Below are positions 1-6,748 of a stretch of DNA of 11,641 nt, piece by piece (the stretch's first letter is position 1; every line of letters begins with the position of its first letter). Location of the stretch: assembly GCA_035647075.1 (NCBI GenBank), contig DASROF010000062.1:1-11641 (forward strand), written 5' to 3'. The stretch comes from Gp6-AA40 sp035647075 (GTDB taxonomy: Bacteria > Acidobacteriota > Vicinamibacteria > Vicinamibacterales > UBA2999). The notes below the pieces were generated by a model. The model was not told the DNA's origin, made no database searches, and saw only the letters and a program-made list of their open reading frames with translations. Position numbers and translations under genes: made by a program.

Positions 1-12
1 CTGTTTCTCTAT

Positions 13-930
13 TCACTGTTTTACGAGGTATTGGAAGACAGCCTGCAGGTTGTCGTCAGGCGACGTGACCTCATCGATCGCTCCCGCCTCTCCAGACGCG
101 GCCATCTGCGTGACCCTTGCGTAGAACGCATCGGGACGAGCGGTCTCAACGATGAGAGCGCCAGGCTCAAACCGCATGCTGATGACGCCATCTTCCGCCA
201 GCAGCGTCCGCGCGAGCGTGCGCGGGTCGGCGACGCGGATAAAGACGGTATGCGGATGCGTGTCGATCAGGTCCCGTATCTGGTGGACATTGCCCTCGGC
301 GACGATGCGGCCGTTGTTGATGAGAAGGATATTGGAGGTCATCGACTCGACCTCGTGCAGGATGTGACTCGAGACGATGATGCTCTTGCCTGCCTTCGCC
401 CAGTCCTTGATCTGGCGAATCGTGCGGCGGCGCATGATCGGGTCCATTCCGGTCAGCGGTTCGTCGAGGATCAGCAGGTCGGGCTCGTGCACGATCGCCT
501 GTGCCAGCTTGACGCGCTGGCGCATGCCCTTGCTGTAGGCGCCGATCTTCTTGTTCGCCGCATCCATCAAATCGACGGCCGTCAGGGCTCTCTCGGCGGC
601 GGCGCGCGCGTCGTCCACGCTGAAGCCATTGAGCCGCACGAGCGCTGTGACCCAGTCGATGCCGGTCATCCGCTCGTAAAACGCATCCTGCTCGGGACAG
701 AAGCCCATGCGGCGATAGATGTCCGGGTTGCCCCAGATCGGCTCACCGAGGACCCGCACCACACCCTTGCTCGGTTTGAGCTGACCGGTGATCAGCTTCA
801 TGAACGTTGATTTACCAGCGCCGTTCGGCCCGAGAAGCCCGGTGATACCCGGTGGAACGGTGACGGTGACGTCGTTGAGGCCGGAGACCTGTCCGTACCA
901 CTTCGAGACGTGCTCGGTGGTCACAATCAC
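13..930 (-). CDS. ABC transporter ATP-binding protein (ABC-2 exporter type)
   Basis: This 305-residue protein is a cytoplasmic ATPase that would drive an ABC-2 type membrane exporter; the substrate cannot be read from sequence. Walker A GPNGAGKST lies at residues 34-42, the signature YSKGM at 132-136, Walker B with LLILDEP at 152-158, the D-loop at about 161-163 and the switch histidine at H189. The Q-loop position is PEQ at 79-81, with Glu next to Gln. About 90 C-terminal residues follow the nucleotide-binding domain, as in DrrA/CcmA-like exporters. I chose the GTG at 930 because its GTGA overlaps the TGA of the upstream permease gene and GGAGG lies 7 bases before it, which suggests translational coupling. 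The same frame stays open upstream, but only inside the permease gene. It is the third gene of an ATPase-permease-ATPase set, and the stop is 12 bases from the window edge. Confidence 0.93.
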   Translation of the reverse strand: MIVTTEHVSKWYGQVSGLNDVTVTVPPGITGLLGPNGAGKSTFMKLITGQLKPSKGVVRVLGEPIWGNPDIYRRMGFCPEQDAFYERMTGIDWVTALVRLNGFSVDDARAAAERALTAVDLMDAANKKIGAYSKGMRQRVKLAQAIVHEPDLLILDEPLTGMDPIMRRRTIRQIKDWAKAGKSIIVSSHILHEVESMTSNILLINNGRIVAEGNVHQIRDLIDTHPHTVFIRVADPRTLARTLLAEDGVISMRFEPGALIVETARPDAFYARVTQMAASGEAGAIDEVTSPDDNLQAVFQYLVKQ

Positions 931-1763
931 GTGACCACCTCCACGCCGCGCACCCGGCGCTCGAGCACGAGGACCGACGCGGCGAGCAGCACAACCACGG
1001 TCACGAGCGCGGCGGCAAAGTAATTCTGCGGCTCGGTGCTTCGGAAGATCTTGTTCCCGATGACGTCGAGCACATCCCCGGGGGAAATGAACAACCAGGC
1101 TCGACTGCCGGTAATGCCGCGCAGTGCCTGATACATCGCCGCGGTAAAGAAGATCAGTCCCGCGTACATAACCGCCACGAAACGGCGGCTCTTCGACAGC
1201 GAAGACAGGGCGAGCATCGTAAACGCGGACATCAGGACGGCTACCGCGGAGTAGACGGTAATCGCCGGGAAGAGGAACAGATTCGCCTTCAGAAACGCGA
1301 GGCTGCCGGCAAACAGAATCTGCATGAGGAGCAGCAGAATGCCGGGAACCCACGTGACGAACGTGAGAAAGATCAGCAGTGTCGCCAGCTTGCCGACCAC
1401 GTAGTCAACACGCGTGAGCGGCTTGGACAGATAAATCTGCAGCGCATTGGCGCGGCGATCGTTGGCAATCAGGCCGGAGCCGACGTAGAGCGTGATGAAG
1501 AAGACGAAGACGCCCTGCTGACTGAGATAGTCGCGGAACATCGCCGGAGTGGCGTTGAGGAACGAGGCCTGTGGATAGTTGGAGGCCACGTAGAGCTGGA
1601 CCGAGCGAACGAGAAACGGCAGCCACGCGAACAGCAGCAGCCCCAGGAATTTGCGCTCGCGGAGGCGCTCCATGATGCCGGCACGCGTGATCACCAGCCA
1701 GGTGTGGCCATGCGCCTCGCGGCGGCCCTCGTATCGGCGATATCCCTGATCATGAATGGGCAT
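927..1763 (-). CDS. ABC-2 family transporter permease
   Basis: This 278-residue integral membrane protein is the membrane partner of the two flanking ATPases. I see about six hydrophobic segments, near residues 39-60, 84-100, 126-152, 161-187, 195-213 and 249-267. Between the second and third lies the motif LSKPLTRVDYVVGK (112-125), which resembles the conserved 'LS.PL.R..Y..GK' loop of ABC-2 permeases. The soluble N-terminus starts MPIHDQGYRRYEGRR, a form I associate with exporter permeases of Acidobacteria and Myxobacteria (from memory). The ATG start lies 2 bases after the TAG of the preceding ATPase gene, with GGAGAG 8 bases before the ATG, so the genes are surely co-transcribed. The substrate is unknown. 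Only one permease is visible for two ATPases; a second may lie beyond the left edge. Confidence 0.9.
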   Translation of the reverse strand: MPIHDQGYRRYEGRREAHGHTWLVITRAGIMERLRERKFLGLLLFAWLPFLVRSVQLYVASNYPQASFLNATPAMFRDYLSQQGVFVFFITLYVGSGLIANDRRANALQIYLSKPLTRVDYVVGKLATLLIFLTFVTWVPGILLLLMQILFAGSLAFLKANLFLFPAITVYSAVAVLMSAFTMLALSSLSKSRRFVAVMYAGLIFFTAAMYQALRGITGSRAWLFISPGDVLDVIGNKIFRSTEPQNYFAAALVTVVVLLAASVLVLERRVRGVEVVT

Positions 1764-1765
1764 CG

Positions 1766-2698
1766 CTACCGCTCTCCGACCGCGCGCGCGAACACGTCTT
1801 CGAGCGTCGGGACGCTGGCGCGCAGATGCCGCACCTGCATGCCGTGGGTAGCCGCCAGCTGGAACAGCCGCCGCGCGTCCTGGCCATCCGGCTCGCCGGT
1901 GCCCGGAACGAAGACCCGCATGATGTCTTCTTCGGTCTCATGGCATTCGAGGCCGGCGGCGTGCAGCACCTCGACAAAGGCGGCGGCCTCGCCCTTGACG
2001 CGCAGTTCGAATACCCGCCCGCTGTGTTCCTTCAACGACGCGATCGGGCCTTCGGTGGCCACCGTACCCTTGTCCATGACCACGACGTAGTCGCAGGTGT
2101 ATTCGACGTCGGGGAGCAGATGTGACGACAGGATCAGGCTCAAGCCTTTGTTGTGGGCGATGTCGCGAATGAGCTCGAGCATCTCCTCGCGCCCCTTCGG
2201 GTCCATCCCGTTGGTCGGCTCGTCGAGGAACAGCAGGTCCGGATCGTGGACCAGTGCCTGTGCGAGCTTGATCCGCTGCTTCATGCCGGTCGAGTAAGTC
2301 TCGACGTTCCGGTAACGAGCCTCGCCGAGCCCGACGTAATACAGCACCTCGTGCGCGCGCTGCATCGCATCCGAGTGCGGCAATCCGGAGAGGGCGCCAC
2401 AATACGCCACGAACGAGACCGCATTCATGCCCGGGATATGCGCGTCGCTCTCCGGCATGTACCCGATGCGGGTTCGGATTTGCAGCGCCGCGTGCTTGAC
2501 GTCGAGATCCAGGACCCGCATCTGCCCCTGGTCGGGCACCACGAATCCGAGCAGGGCCCGCAGCATCGTGCTCTTCCCCGCCCCATTCGGGCCGAGCAGG
2601 CCTACGGCACCCGGTGGAAAGGTGGCACTGACGTCGCGCAGCGCCTGCTGACGTCCATAGCGGACCGTCACGCGATCGAGCTGGACAACGGATTTCAC
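1766..2698 (-). CDS. ABC transporter ATP-binding protein (second ATPase of the exporter set)
   Basis: This is a cytoplasmic ABC ATPase of about 310 residues, similar in build to the ATPase on the other side of the permease but clearly diverged from it. Walker A GPNGAGKST is at residues 36-44, the signature YSTGM at 135-139, Walker B LLFLDEP at 155-161 and the switch histidine at H193. The Q-loop position reads MPES (81-84), so Glu replaces the usual Gln, as is common in this exporter branch. A C-terminal domain of about 100 residues follows. The start is uncertain. GTG at 2698 gives an N-terminus of normal length (VKSVVQLDRV), but in-frame GTG codons also occur at 2710 and 2719, none has a good ribosome binding site, and a longer frame would run into the upstream HD gene. 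The gap to that gene is 52 bases. Confidence 0.92.
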   Translation of the reverse strand: MKSVVQLDRVTVRYGRQQALRDVSATFPPGAVGLLGPNGAGKSTMLRALLGFVVPDQGQMRVLDLDVKHAALQIRTRIGYMPESDAHIPGMNAVSFVAYCGALSGLPHSDAMQRAHEVLYYVGLGEARYRNVETYSTGMKQRIKLAQALVHDPDLLFLDEPTNGMDPKGREEMLELIRDIAHNKGLSLILSSHLLPDVEYTCDYVVVMDKGTVATEGPIASLKEHSGRVFELRVKGEAAAFVEVLHAAGLECHETEEDIMRVFVPGTGEPDGQDARRLFQLAATHGMQVRHLRASVPTLEDVFARAVGER

Positions 2699-2750
2699 AG
2701 GTGATGTCACGGATGTCACGGGTAGCCGCTGGAGATACGTGCGCCGACAG
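2699..2750 (-). other. Short gap with three in-frame GTG start candidates
   Basis: Between the HD gene stop and the chosen ATPase start, the minus strand carries GTGACATCC, GTGACATCA and then GTGAAATCC, a short imperfect direct repeat. Each copy begins with a GTG in the ATPase frame (2719, 2710, 2698). I see no Shine-Dalgarno sequence and no terminator here, so read-through from the HD gene is likely. Confidence 0.5.
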
Positions 2751-3320
2751 TCATAAAGTTCCCCGCAACCCGAGCGCCTCGGCCTGTTCGCGCAACGAGG
2801 CGATGACATTCGCGACGTGCGCGTCCAGGGGCAGGTTCAGTTCCTCGGCGCCACGCCGCAGGTCGTCGCGCGACACCGCGCGGGCAAATCCCTTGTCCTT
2901 CATTCGTTTGATCACCGAAGCGGGCTCCAGGTCGAGCACGCTCTTCGAAGGCCGGATGAGCGCCGCGGCGGACACGAACCCGGCCATTTCGTCGCACGCG
3001 AACAGCGTGTGCTCGAGCGGCGTCTCGCGCGGAACGCCGGAATAGTTGGCGTGCGAGAGGATCGCCTTCGTCACCCATTCGGGGTAGCCACGACGGCGGA
3101 GCTCCTCGCATCCGCGAAACGGATGATCCGCCTCGGTTGGAAATCGCTCGTAATCGAAGTCGTGGAGAAGCGCAACGAGCCCCCATTCCTCTTCACTGGC
3201 ACCGGTCCTGCGCGCGTAGCCTCGAACCGCCGCTTCAACGGCGAGCGCATGTTTACGCAGGCTCTCCCCTGTTGTCCACTCCGTCAGTAATTGCCACGCG
3301 TCGGCTCGCGCCGGGGTCAT
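2751..3320 (-). CDS. HD-superfamily predicted hydrolase (COG2316-like)
   Basis: This 189-residue soluble protein has the metal-binding HD pattern: H24 in the first helix, H53-D54 in ALLHDFDYE, then H66, H90 (ILSHANYSG) and D110 (FACDEMAGF). The overall pattern, including HPFRG, the RPSKS segment (123-127) and the length of about 190, matches the family I know as COG2316, 'predicted HD-superfamily hydrolase'. Its substrate is not established; HD proteins commonly cleave phosphate esters of nucleotides or related compounds. The ATG start overlaps the TGA of the Nudix gene (ATGA), so the two genes are likely translationally coupled and may act on related substrates (inference). The protein looks complete, with no missing metal ligand. 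Confidence 0.88.
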   Translation of the reverse strand: MTPARADAWQLLTEWTTGESLRKHALAVEAAVRGYARRTGASEEEWGLVALLHDFDYERFPTEADHPFRGCEELRRRGYPEWVTKAILSHANYSGVPRETPLEHTLFACDEMAGFVSAAALIRPSKSVLDLEPASVIKRMKDKGFARAVSRDDLRRGAEELNLPLDAHVANVIASLREQAEALGLRGTL

Positions 3321-3772
3321 CGCACCGATCTCGGCGCCTGACGATCCAATTCGAGCGCCCGCGCGATCACTTCGTTGGCTTTCACGGTGAGGTTGTATCC
3401 CGGAAGTTGCTCAGGATCAATGAACAGCGCGTCGGCGACGTCCGATCCTGCCTGCAATTCACCGCCAACGGGCCAACACAGATAGTCGACGAGCACGAAG
3501 TGATATCGCACGTCGCCTTTTTCGTCCCGGGTGATGCGATCGAAGACCTCGATCACCGGACCGACCTCGATCCGCAGCCCCGTTTCCTCGAGCATCTCGC
3601 GGACGATTGAATCCTCGAGCGTTTCGCCGAGCTCGACACCACCTCCGGGCAGGCTCCACTGGCCGGCGAGCGGATCGTACTTGCGCTTGACGATCAGAAC
3701 CTGACCGTCCTGCACGATGACTGCGCCAACGCCTACGTACGGCCGATCCGGGTATTTACGCCTGTCCGTCAC
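3317..3772 (-). CDS. Nudix hydrolase
   Basis: This 151-residue protein carries a perfect Nudix box, GX5EX7REUXEEXGU, at residues 44-66 (G44, E50, R58, E59, E62, E63, G65), preceded by GQWSLPGGG (37-45). Nudix enzymes use Mg2+ to cleave a nucleoside diphosphate linked to another group. The SLPGGGVELGE context and one-domain length fit the ADP-ribose/NADH/8-oxo-dGTP type, but the substrate cannot be assigned. The start is GTG at 3772, six bases after the yjbQ stop, with a GGGGGA about 10 bases upstream; a nearby ATG is out of frame. The 3' end overlaps the HD gene by four bases. It is probably part of a yjbQ-nudix-HD transcription unit. Confidence 0.93.
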   Translation of the reverse strand: MTDRRKYPDRPYVGVGAVIVQDGQVLIVKRKYDPLAGQWSLPGGGVELGETLEDSIVREMLEETGLRIEVGPVIEVFDRITRDEKGDVRYHFVLVDYLCWPVGGELQAGSDVADALFIDPEQLPGYNLTVKANEVIARALELDRQAPRSVR

Positions 3773-3778
3773 GCGTGC

Positions 3779-4192
3779 TCATTCCCCCATCACCTTGACG
3801 ATGACTCTCTTTTTGCGCTGACCATCGAACTCCGCGTAGAAGACCTGCTCCCACGGGCCGAGGTCCAGTTTGCCATCGGTGATCGGCAGGATCACCTGGT
3901 GTCCCATCAACGTCCGCTTGAGATGGGCATCGGCGTTGTCTTCACCCGTCTGATGATGCTGGTAGTTGAGACCGGCCGGCGCGAGCTTTTCGAGCCATTC
4001 CTGAAAATCGTGAATGAGCCCGCTCTCCCAGTCGTTCACATACACCGCGGCGGTAATGTGCATGGCAGAGACGAGCACCATGCCCTCCTTCACGCCGCTC
4101 TTTTTCACCGCAGCCGCAACTTCGTCGGTAATGCGGATGAACTCCTGGCGCTTCTTGGTGTTGAACCAGAGGTATTCGGTGAGTGTCTTCAT
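3779..4192 (-). CDS. yjbQ: YjbQ/UPF0047 family protein (secondary thiamine-phosphate synthase type)
   Basis: This 137-residue, single-domain soluble protein belongs to the UPF0047/YjbQ family. Conserved features are visible: the SAMHITAAVYVND segment (42-54) with H45, the acidic/His-rich stretch HHQTGEDNADAHLKRTLMG (79-97) with D85, D88 and H90, and the C-terminal ILPITDGKLDLGPWEQ and AEFDGQRKKR. Family members are annotated as 'secondary thiamine-phosphate synthase enzyme' because overexpression rescued thiE mutants with weak activity; the true in vivo role is unsettled. The length is typical of the family. The ATG at 4192 follows only a weak GAG ribosome site. No other thiamine gene is in the window, so the neighbours give no support for a thiamine role. 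It lies directly downstream of a repeat-bearing gap after tsaD. Confidence 0.92.
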   Translation of the reverse strand: MKTLTEYLWFNTKKRQEFIRITDEVAAAVKKSGVKEGMVLVSAMHITAAVYVNDWESGLIHDFQEWLEKLAPAGLNYQHHQTGEDNADAHLKRTLMGHQVILPITDGKLDLGPWEQVFYAEFDGQRKKRVIVKVMGE

Positions 4193-4206
4193 TGCGTCTC
4201 AAATAC

Positions 4207-4298
4207 AACCACGAAGGCACGAAGAGATCGAAGCACACGAAGAGAGCCTTGCTTGGTTTTCTTCGTGGTTCTTCGATTTCCTTCGTCTCTTCGTGGTT
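4207..4298. repeat. Imperfect palindrome of CACGAAG-type units between tsaD and yjbQ
   Basis: The left arm, about 4207-4246, is built of ACGAAG/TCGAAG units spaced 8-9 bases apart and begins AACCACGAAG. The right arm, about 4257-4298, is the same pattern inverted and ends CTTCGTGGTT. The blocks AACCACGAAG, ACGAAG, TCGAAG and CACGAAG pair in order, leaving a loop of about 10 bases. It begins one base beyond the tsaD stop codon. A transcript could fold into a hairpin with arms of about 40 bases, but no U-run follows, so it is not a standard intrinsic terminator. I have the impression that CACGAAG repeats are common between genes of several environmental phyla, but could not check. Confidence 0.75.
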
Positions 4299-5366
4299 TC
4301 ATGCGAGCGACAGCGAAGCGTCTGCGCTCAAATCCCATCCAGCGACGATGCCGGCGCGGAAGTTTCGCAGCCCGGCGGCCGCAATCATCGCAGCGTTGTC
4401 TGTCGAGAGCTCGATGCCGGGGATGAAGACCGGCAGTTCGCGCGATTCGCCGCGCTGGCGGCTGTCGGCGCGAAGCCGGCTATTGGCCGAAACCCCGCCG
4501 GCGATCCCCACGCTGCGGGCGCCGTGCCACCGTGCCGCGTCGAACAGCGCATCGAGGAGCGTCTCCACGACGACACGCTGGAAGCTGGCACAAATGTCAT
4601 CGATCTCTGCGTCGGGCAGCGCCTGATCGTCGCCCAGGCCCAGTGCGCCACGCCGCTGCGTCACGTGACGCAGCACCGATGTTTTCAGACCGCTGAAACT
4701 GAAATCACGTGTGCCCGGCACGTCGGGCGCATTCCGATCGGCGTGAGTAATCCTGGTCTTCGGAAACGGAATCGCGCGGTCGTTCCCCCGCGCCGCTCGC
4801 CGATCGATAACCGGACCTCCTGGATATCCGAGCCCCAGCAGCTTCCCTACCTTGTCGTATGCCTCCCCCGCCGCATCGTCTCGCGTGCGGCCGAGAAGTT
4901 CGTAACGGCCAGGTTGCACCACCCGGTAGAGACTCGTATGGCCCCCGGACACGACAAGCACGATCGCTGGAAGCGGCATCTCTCCGCCTTCGAGCACCAG
5001 CGACTCAATGTGCCCGGCGAGGTGATGCACCGGCACGAGCGGCACGTTCTTCGCCCAGGCCAGCGACTTCGCGAACGACAGTCCGACGAGCAACGAGCCC
5101 ACAAGGCCGGGCCCCTGCGTCACCGCAATGGCATCGACCGTGGTGAGGTTGGCGTCGGTCAACGCTCCGCGCACGACCCCGCAGATGTCCCGGATGTGCT
5201 GGCGCGCCGACAACTCCGGAACGATGCCTCCCCACTCGCGATGCAGCGCCATCTGCGACGCGACGACACTCGACCGCAGTCGCCAGGGCTTTTGCGGATC
5301 GCCGGTCTCTTCGACAACCGCCGCGGCCGTTTCGTCGCAGGAAGTCTCGATTCCAAGAACGATCAT
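4299..5366 (-). CDS. tsaD: tRNA N6-adenosine threonylcarbamoyltransferase TsaD
   Basis: TsaD (355 residues, normal length) transfers threonylcarbamoyl from threonylcarbamoyl-AMP to A37 of ANN-decoding tRNAs, forming t6A together with TsaB and TsaE. The N-terminal ILGIETSCDETAAA-like block of the ASKHA fold is present (residues 2-16, reading IVLGIETSCDET). So are the metal ligands H115 and H119 in HHLAGH, SGGHTSL (140-146), SFSGLKTS, and the third metal ligand D323 in STDNAAMIA. The ATG at 5366 gives the expected start; it lies three bases after a GAAC-heptad repeat whose GGAAG is the only ribosome-site-like sequence. tsaB, tsaC and tsaE are not in the window. The gene lies downstream of mtnA, probably in the same direction of transcription but separated by the repeat. 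Confidence 0.97.
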   Translation of the reverse strand: MIVLGIETSCDETAAAVVEETGDPQKPWRLRSSVVASQMALHREWGGIVPELSARQHIRDICGVVRGALTDANLTTVDAIAVTQGPGLVGSLLVGLSFAKSLAWAKNVPLVPVHHLAGHIESLVLEGGEMPLPAIVLVVSGGHTSLYRVVQPGRYELLGRTRDDAAGEAYDKVGKLLGLGYPGGPVIDRRAARGNDRAIPFPKTRITHADRNAPDVPGTRDFSFSGLKTSVLRHVTQRRGALGLGDDQALPDAEIDDICASFQRVVVETLLDALFDAARWHGARSVGIAGGVSANSRLRADSRQRGESRELPVFIPGIELSTDNAAMIAAAGLRNFRAGIVAGWDLSADASLSLA

Positions 5367-5462
5367 TCAGTTCACGCTTCCAGGTTCTCGCTTCTCGGTT
5401 CGTGTTCTGTGTTCGGTATTCAGGGTTCGATGCGAGGTGCGACGCGCAGAGTTCTAGGTTCG
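5367..5462. repeat. Degenerate GAACNNN heptad repeat tract between mtnA and tsaD
   Basis: On the minus strand this gap reads as successive units of about seven bases starting GAAC or GAA: GAACCTA, GAACTCT, a less regular GC-rich stretch, then GAACCCT, GAATACC, GAACACA, GAACAC, GAACCGA, GAAGCGA, GAACCTG, GAAGCGT, GAACTGA. The first of these contains the mtnA stop codon TAG, and the last ends just before the tsaD ATG. Positions 5368-5407 match 6529-6568 at 36 of 40 bases. No coding role or promoter is evident. A heptad period resembles the STRR repeats known in cyanobacteria, but the unit differs. Confidence 0.8.
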
Positions 5463-6512
5463 TGCCGGTGCCGCGCCAACCAGCTGTGCCAGGGACTCAG
5501 CGTACGGCGGTCGGGCAATGCCGCGTTCGGTGATGATGGCAGTGACGTACTTTGCCGGGGTCACGTCGAACGCCGGGTTCCGAATCTTCGCGCCTTCGGG
5601 CGTCAGGCGAGCCGACCCGACGTGGGTGACCTCGCGGGCATTTCGTTCTTCGATCGGGATACCGCTGCCATCAGGCGTATGGAGATCGATCGTCGACAGC
5701 GGCGCTGCGACGTAGAACGGGATGCCGTGCTCACGCGCGAGGACGGCGACGCCATAGGTGCCGATCTTGTTGGCGACGTCGCCGTTGGCCGCAATGCGGT
5801 CGGCGCCGACGACAACGAGATCGACGTTCCCAAGACGCATCATCGACGCCGTCATGTTGTCGGTGATCACGGTGGTGTCGATGCCGTCCTTGACCAGTTC
5901 CCACGCTGTGAGGCGCGCGCCCTGCAGGAAGGGGCGCGTTTCGTCGGCGAGGACCGCCACACGCTTCCCACGCTCTGCGGCGGCGCGAATGACCCCCAGC
6001 GCCGTGCCGTAACCGGCCGTCGCCAGCGCCCCGGCGTTGCAGTGCGTCAGGATCCGCGCATCTTCCGGCACCAGCTCCGCGCCGTAGGCGCCCATGTCGC
6101 GGCAGCTTTGCACGTCTTCGTCGTGAATCTTGTGCGCTTCAGCCTCGAGTCGGTTCTTCAGCTCGTCAACCGAGGCCCCGTTCTGGGCAGCCTCGGCGAA
6201 CGTCCGCTTCATCCGCTCAATTGCCCAGAACAGATTGACGGCCGTCGGGCGGGTCGCCGCCATCAGATCGCAGAGCTTCTGAAATTCAGTCGTGAACTGC
6301 TTGGTGCCCGTCGCCTTGCTGCGCCGCATGCCAAGCGCGATGCCCATCGCGGCCGCGACGCCGATCGCCGGCGCTCCGCGAATGACCATCGTCTTGATGG
6401 CCTTGGCTACGTCTTTCGCCGTTTTGCACGAGACATACACCTCGACTGACGGCAGCTTGCGCTGGTCGATCATCACGACCGCGTCGTCTTTCCATTCGAT
6501 TGTGGGGAGCAC
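5454..6512 (-). CDS. mtnA: S-methyl-5-thioribose-1-phosphate isomerase MtnA
   Basis: MtnA isomerises methylthioribose-1-phosphate to methylthioribulose-1-phosphate in methionine salvage; some homologues also act on 5-deoxyribose-1-phosphate. With the GTG at 6512 the protein has 352 residues, normal for the family. Landmarks are the substrate-binding VIRGAPAIG (43-51), the catalytic cysteine C158 in LTHCNAGALATAGYGT, ADETRPFLQGARLTAWEL (189-206) and the catalytic aspartate D238 in VVGADRIAANGDVANKIGTY. An alternative GTG at 6536 would add eight residues, but it lies inside a repeat that is shared, non-coding, with the gap before tsaD, and family N-termini usually begin close to the 'TIEW' motif. 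The 3' end also lies inside a repeat. No other methionine-salvage gene is visible; the nearby PunA is not an MTA phosphorylase by its key residues. Confidence 0.95.
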   Translation of the reverse strand: MLPTIEWKDDAVVMIDQRKLPSVEVYVSCKTAKDVAKAIKTMVIRGAPAIGVAAAMGIALGMRRSKATGTKQFTTEFQKLCDLMAATRPTAVNLFWAIERMKRTFAEAAQNGASVDELKNRLEAEAHKIHDEDVQSCRDMGAYGAELVPEDARILTHCNAGALATAGYGTALGVIRAAAERGKRVAVLADETRPFLQGARLTAWELVKDGIDTTVITDNMTASMMRLGNVDLVVVGADRIAANGDVANKIGTYGVAVLAREHGIPFYVAAPLSTIDLHTPDGSGIPIEERNAREVTHVGSARLTPEGAKIRNPAFDVTPAKYVTAIITERGIARPPYAESLAQLVGAAPART

Positions 6513-6528
6513 GCGAAGGCGATGATAA

Positions 6529-6600
6529 CAGTTCACTCTTCCGGGTTCTCGGTTCCCGGTTCGTGTTCAGGTTCGGTTCGGGGTTCGGGGTTCGGGGTTC
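6529..6600. repeat. GAACCNN heptad repeat tract upstream of mtnA
   Basis: On the minus strand this tract begins with three perfect GAACCCC units (6580-6600), then GAACC, GAACCT, GAACAC, GAACCGG, GAACCGA, GAACCCG, GAAGAGT and GAACTGT. Its proximal 40 bases (6529-6568) are 36/40 identical to 5368-5407 in the same orientation, so copies of the element bracket mtnA. It contains one possible GTG start (6536) that I do not favour. Confidence 0.85.
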
Positions 6601-6748
6601 AGCGCAACGGTCCACGCAACCGGTTCCGCTGATTTTTTTCCAGCGTGGTTGTCCCGCCGATTGTTGGCATGTATTTGCAGCTCGCGGGCGCGAATTCGCC
6701 ACGAGGGCGCATGCGCGAGATTTATTCAATCGTGAACGGAATCTGGCT
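6601..6748. other. Gap after cdd with nested palindromes, possible transcription end
   Basis: No gene is visible. The stretch holds a CGCTG/CAGCG inverted pair around a T7 loop (6627-6645), set inside wider CCACGC/GCGTGG arms (6612-6617, 6643-6648). It also holds two 10-base perfect palindromes, GCGAATTCGC (6690-6699) and GCGCATGCGC (6707-6716), enclosed by CTCGCG/CGCGAG arms (6681-6686, 6714-6719). The last structure lies about 30 bases past the cdd stop and could end transcription of the salvage operon, but no U-run follows the stem, so I do not call it an intrinsic terminator. Confidence 0.35.

Noticed and set aside
31..810. A plus-strand frame of 259 codons opposite the first ABC ATPase
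   Set aside because: Lies wholly antisense to a gene with complete ATPase motifs; a similar shadow occurs opposite the other ATPase at 2153-2704.
4014..6449. A plus-strand frame open for 811 codons, antisense to yjbQ, tsaD and mtnA
   Set aside because: It runs through two intergenic repeat tracts and opposite three clear enzyme genes. Its product is rich in Arg, His and Asp with no recognisable domain, as expected of a reverse-strand shadow in GC-rich DNA.
5368..6568. mtnA flanked by direct repeats as a transposed segment
   Set aside because: mtnA has base composition like its neighbours, there is no transposase, and the repeat copies differ at four of 40 positions and belong to longer low-complexity tracts, so target-site duplication or a composite element is not supported.
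5367..6600. The repeats as a CRISPR array
   Set aside because: Units are about seven bases, degenerate and contiguous, with no spacers of uniform length and no cas gene nearby.
6627..6645. CGCTG/CAGCG stem around T7 as an intrinsic terminator
   Set aside because: The T run lies in the loop rather than after the stem, and the stem has only five pairs, so it does not fit the standard form on either strand.
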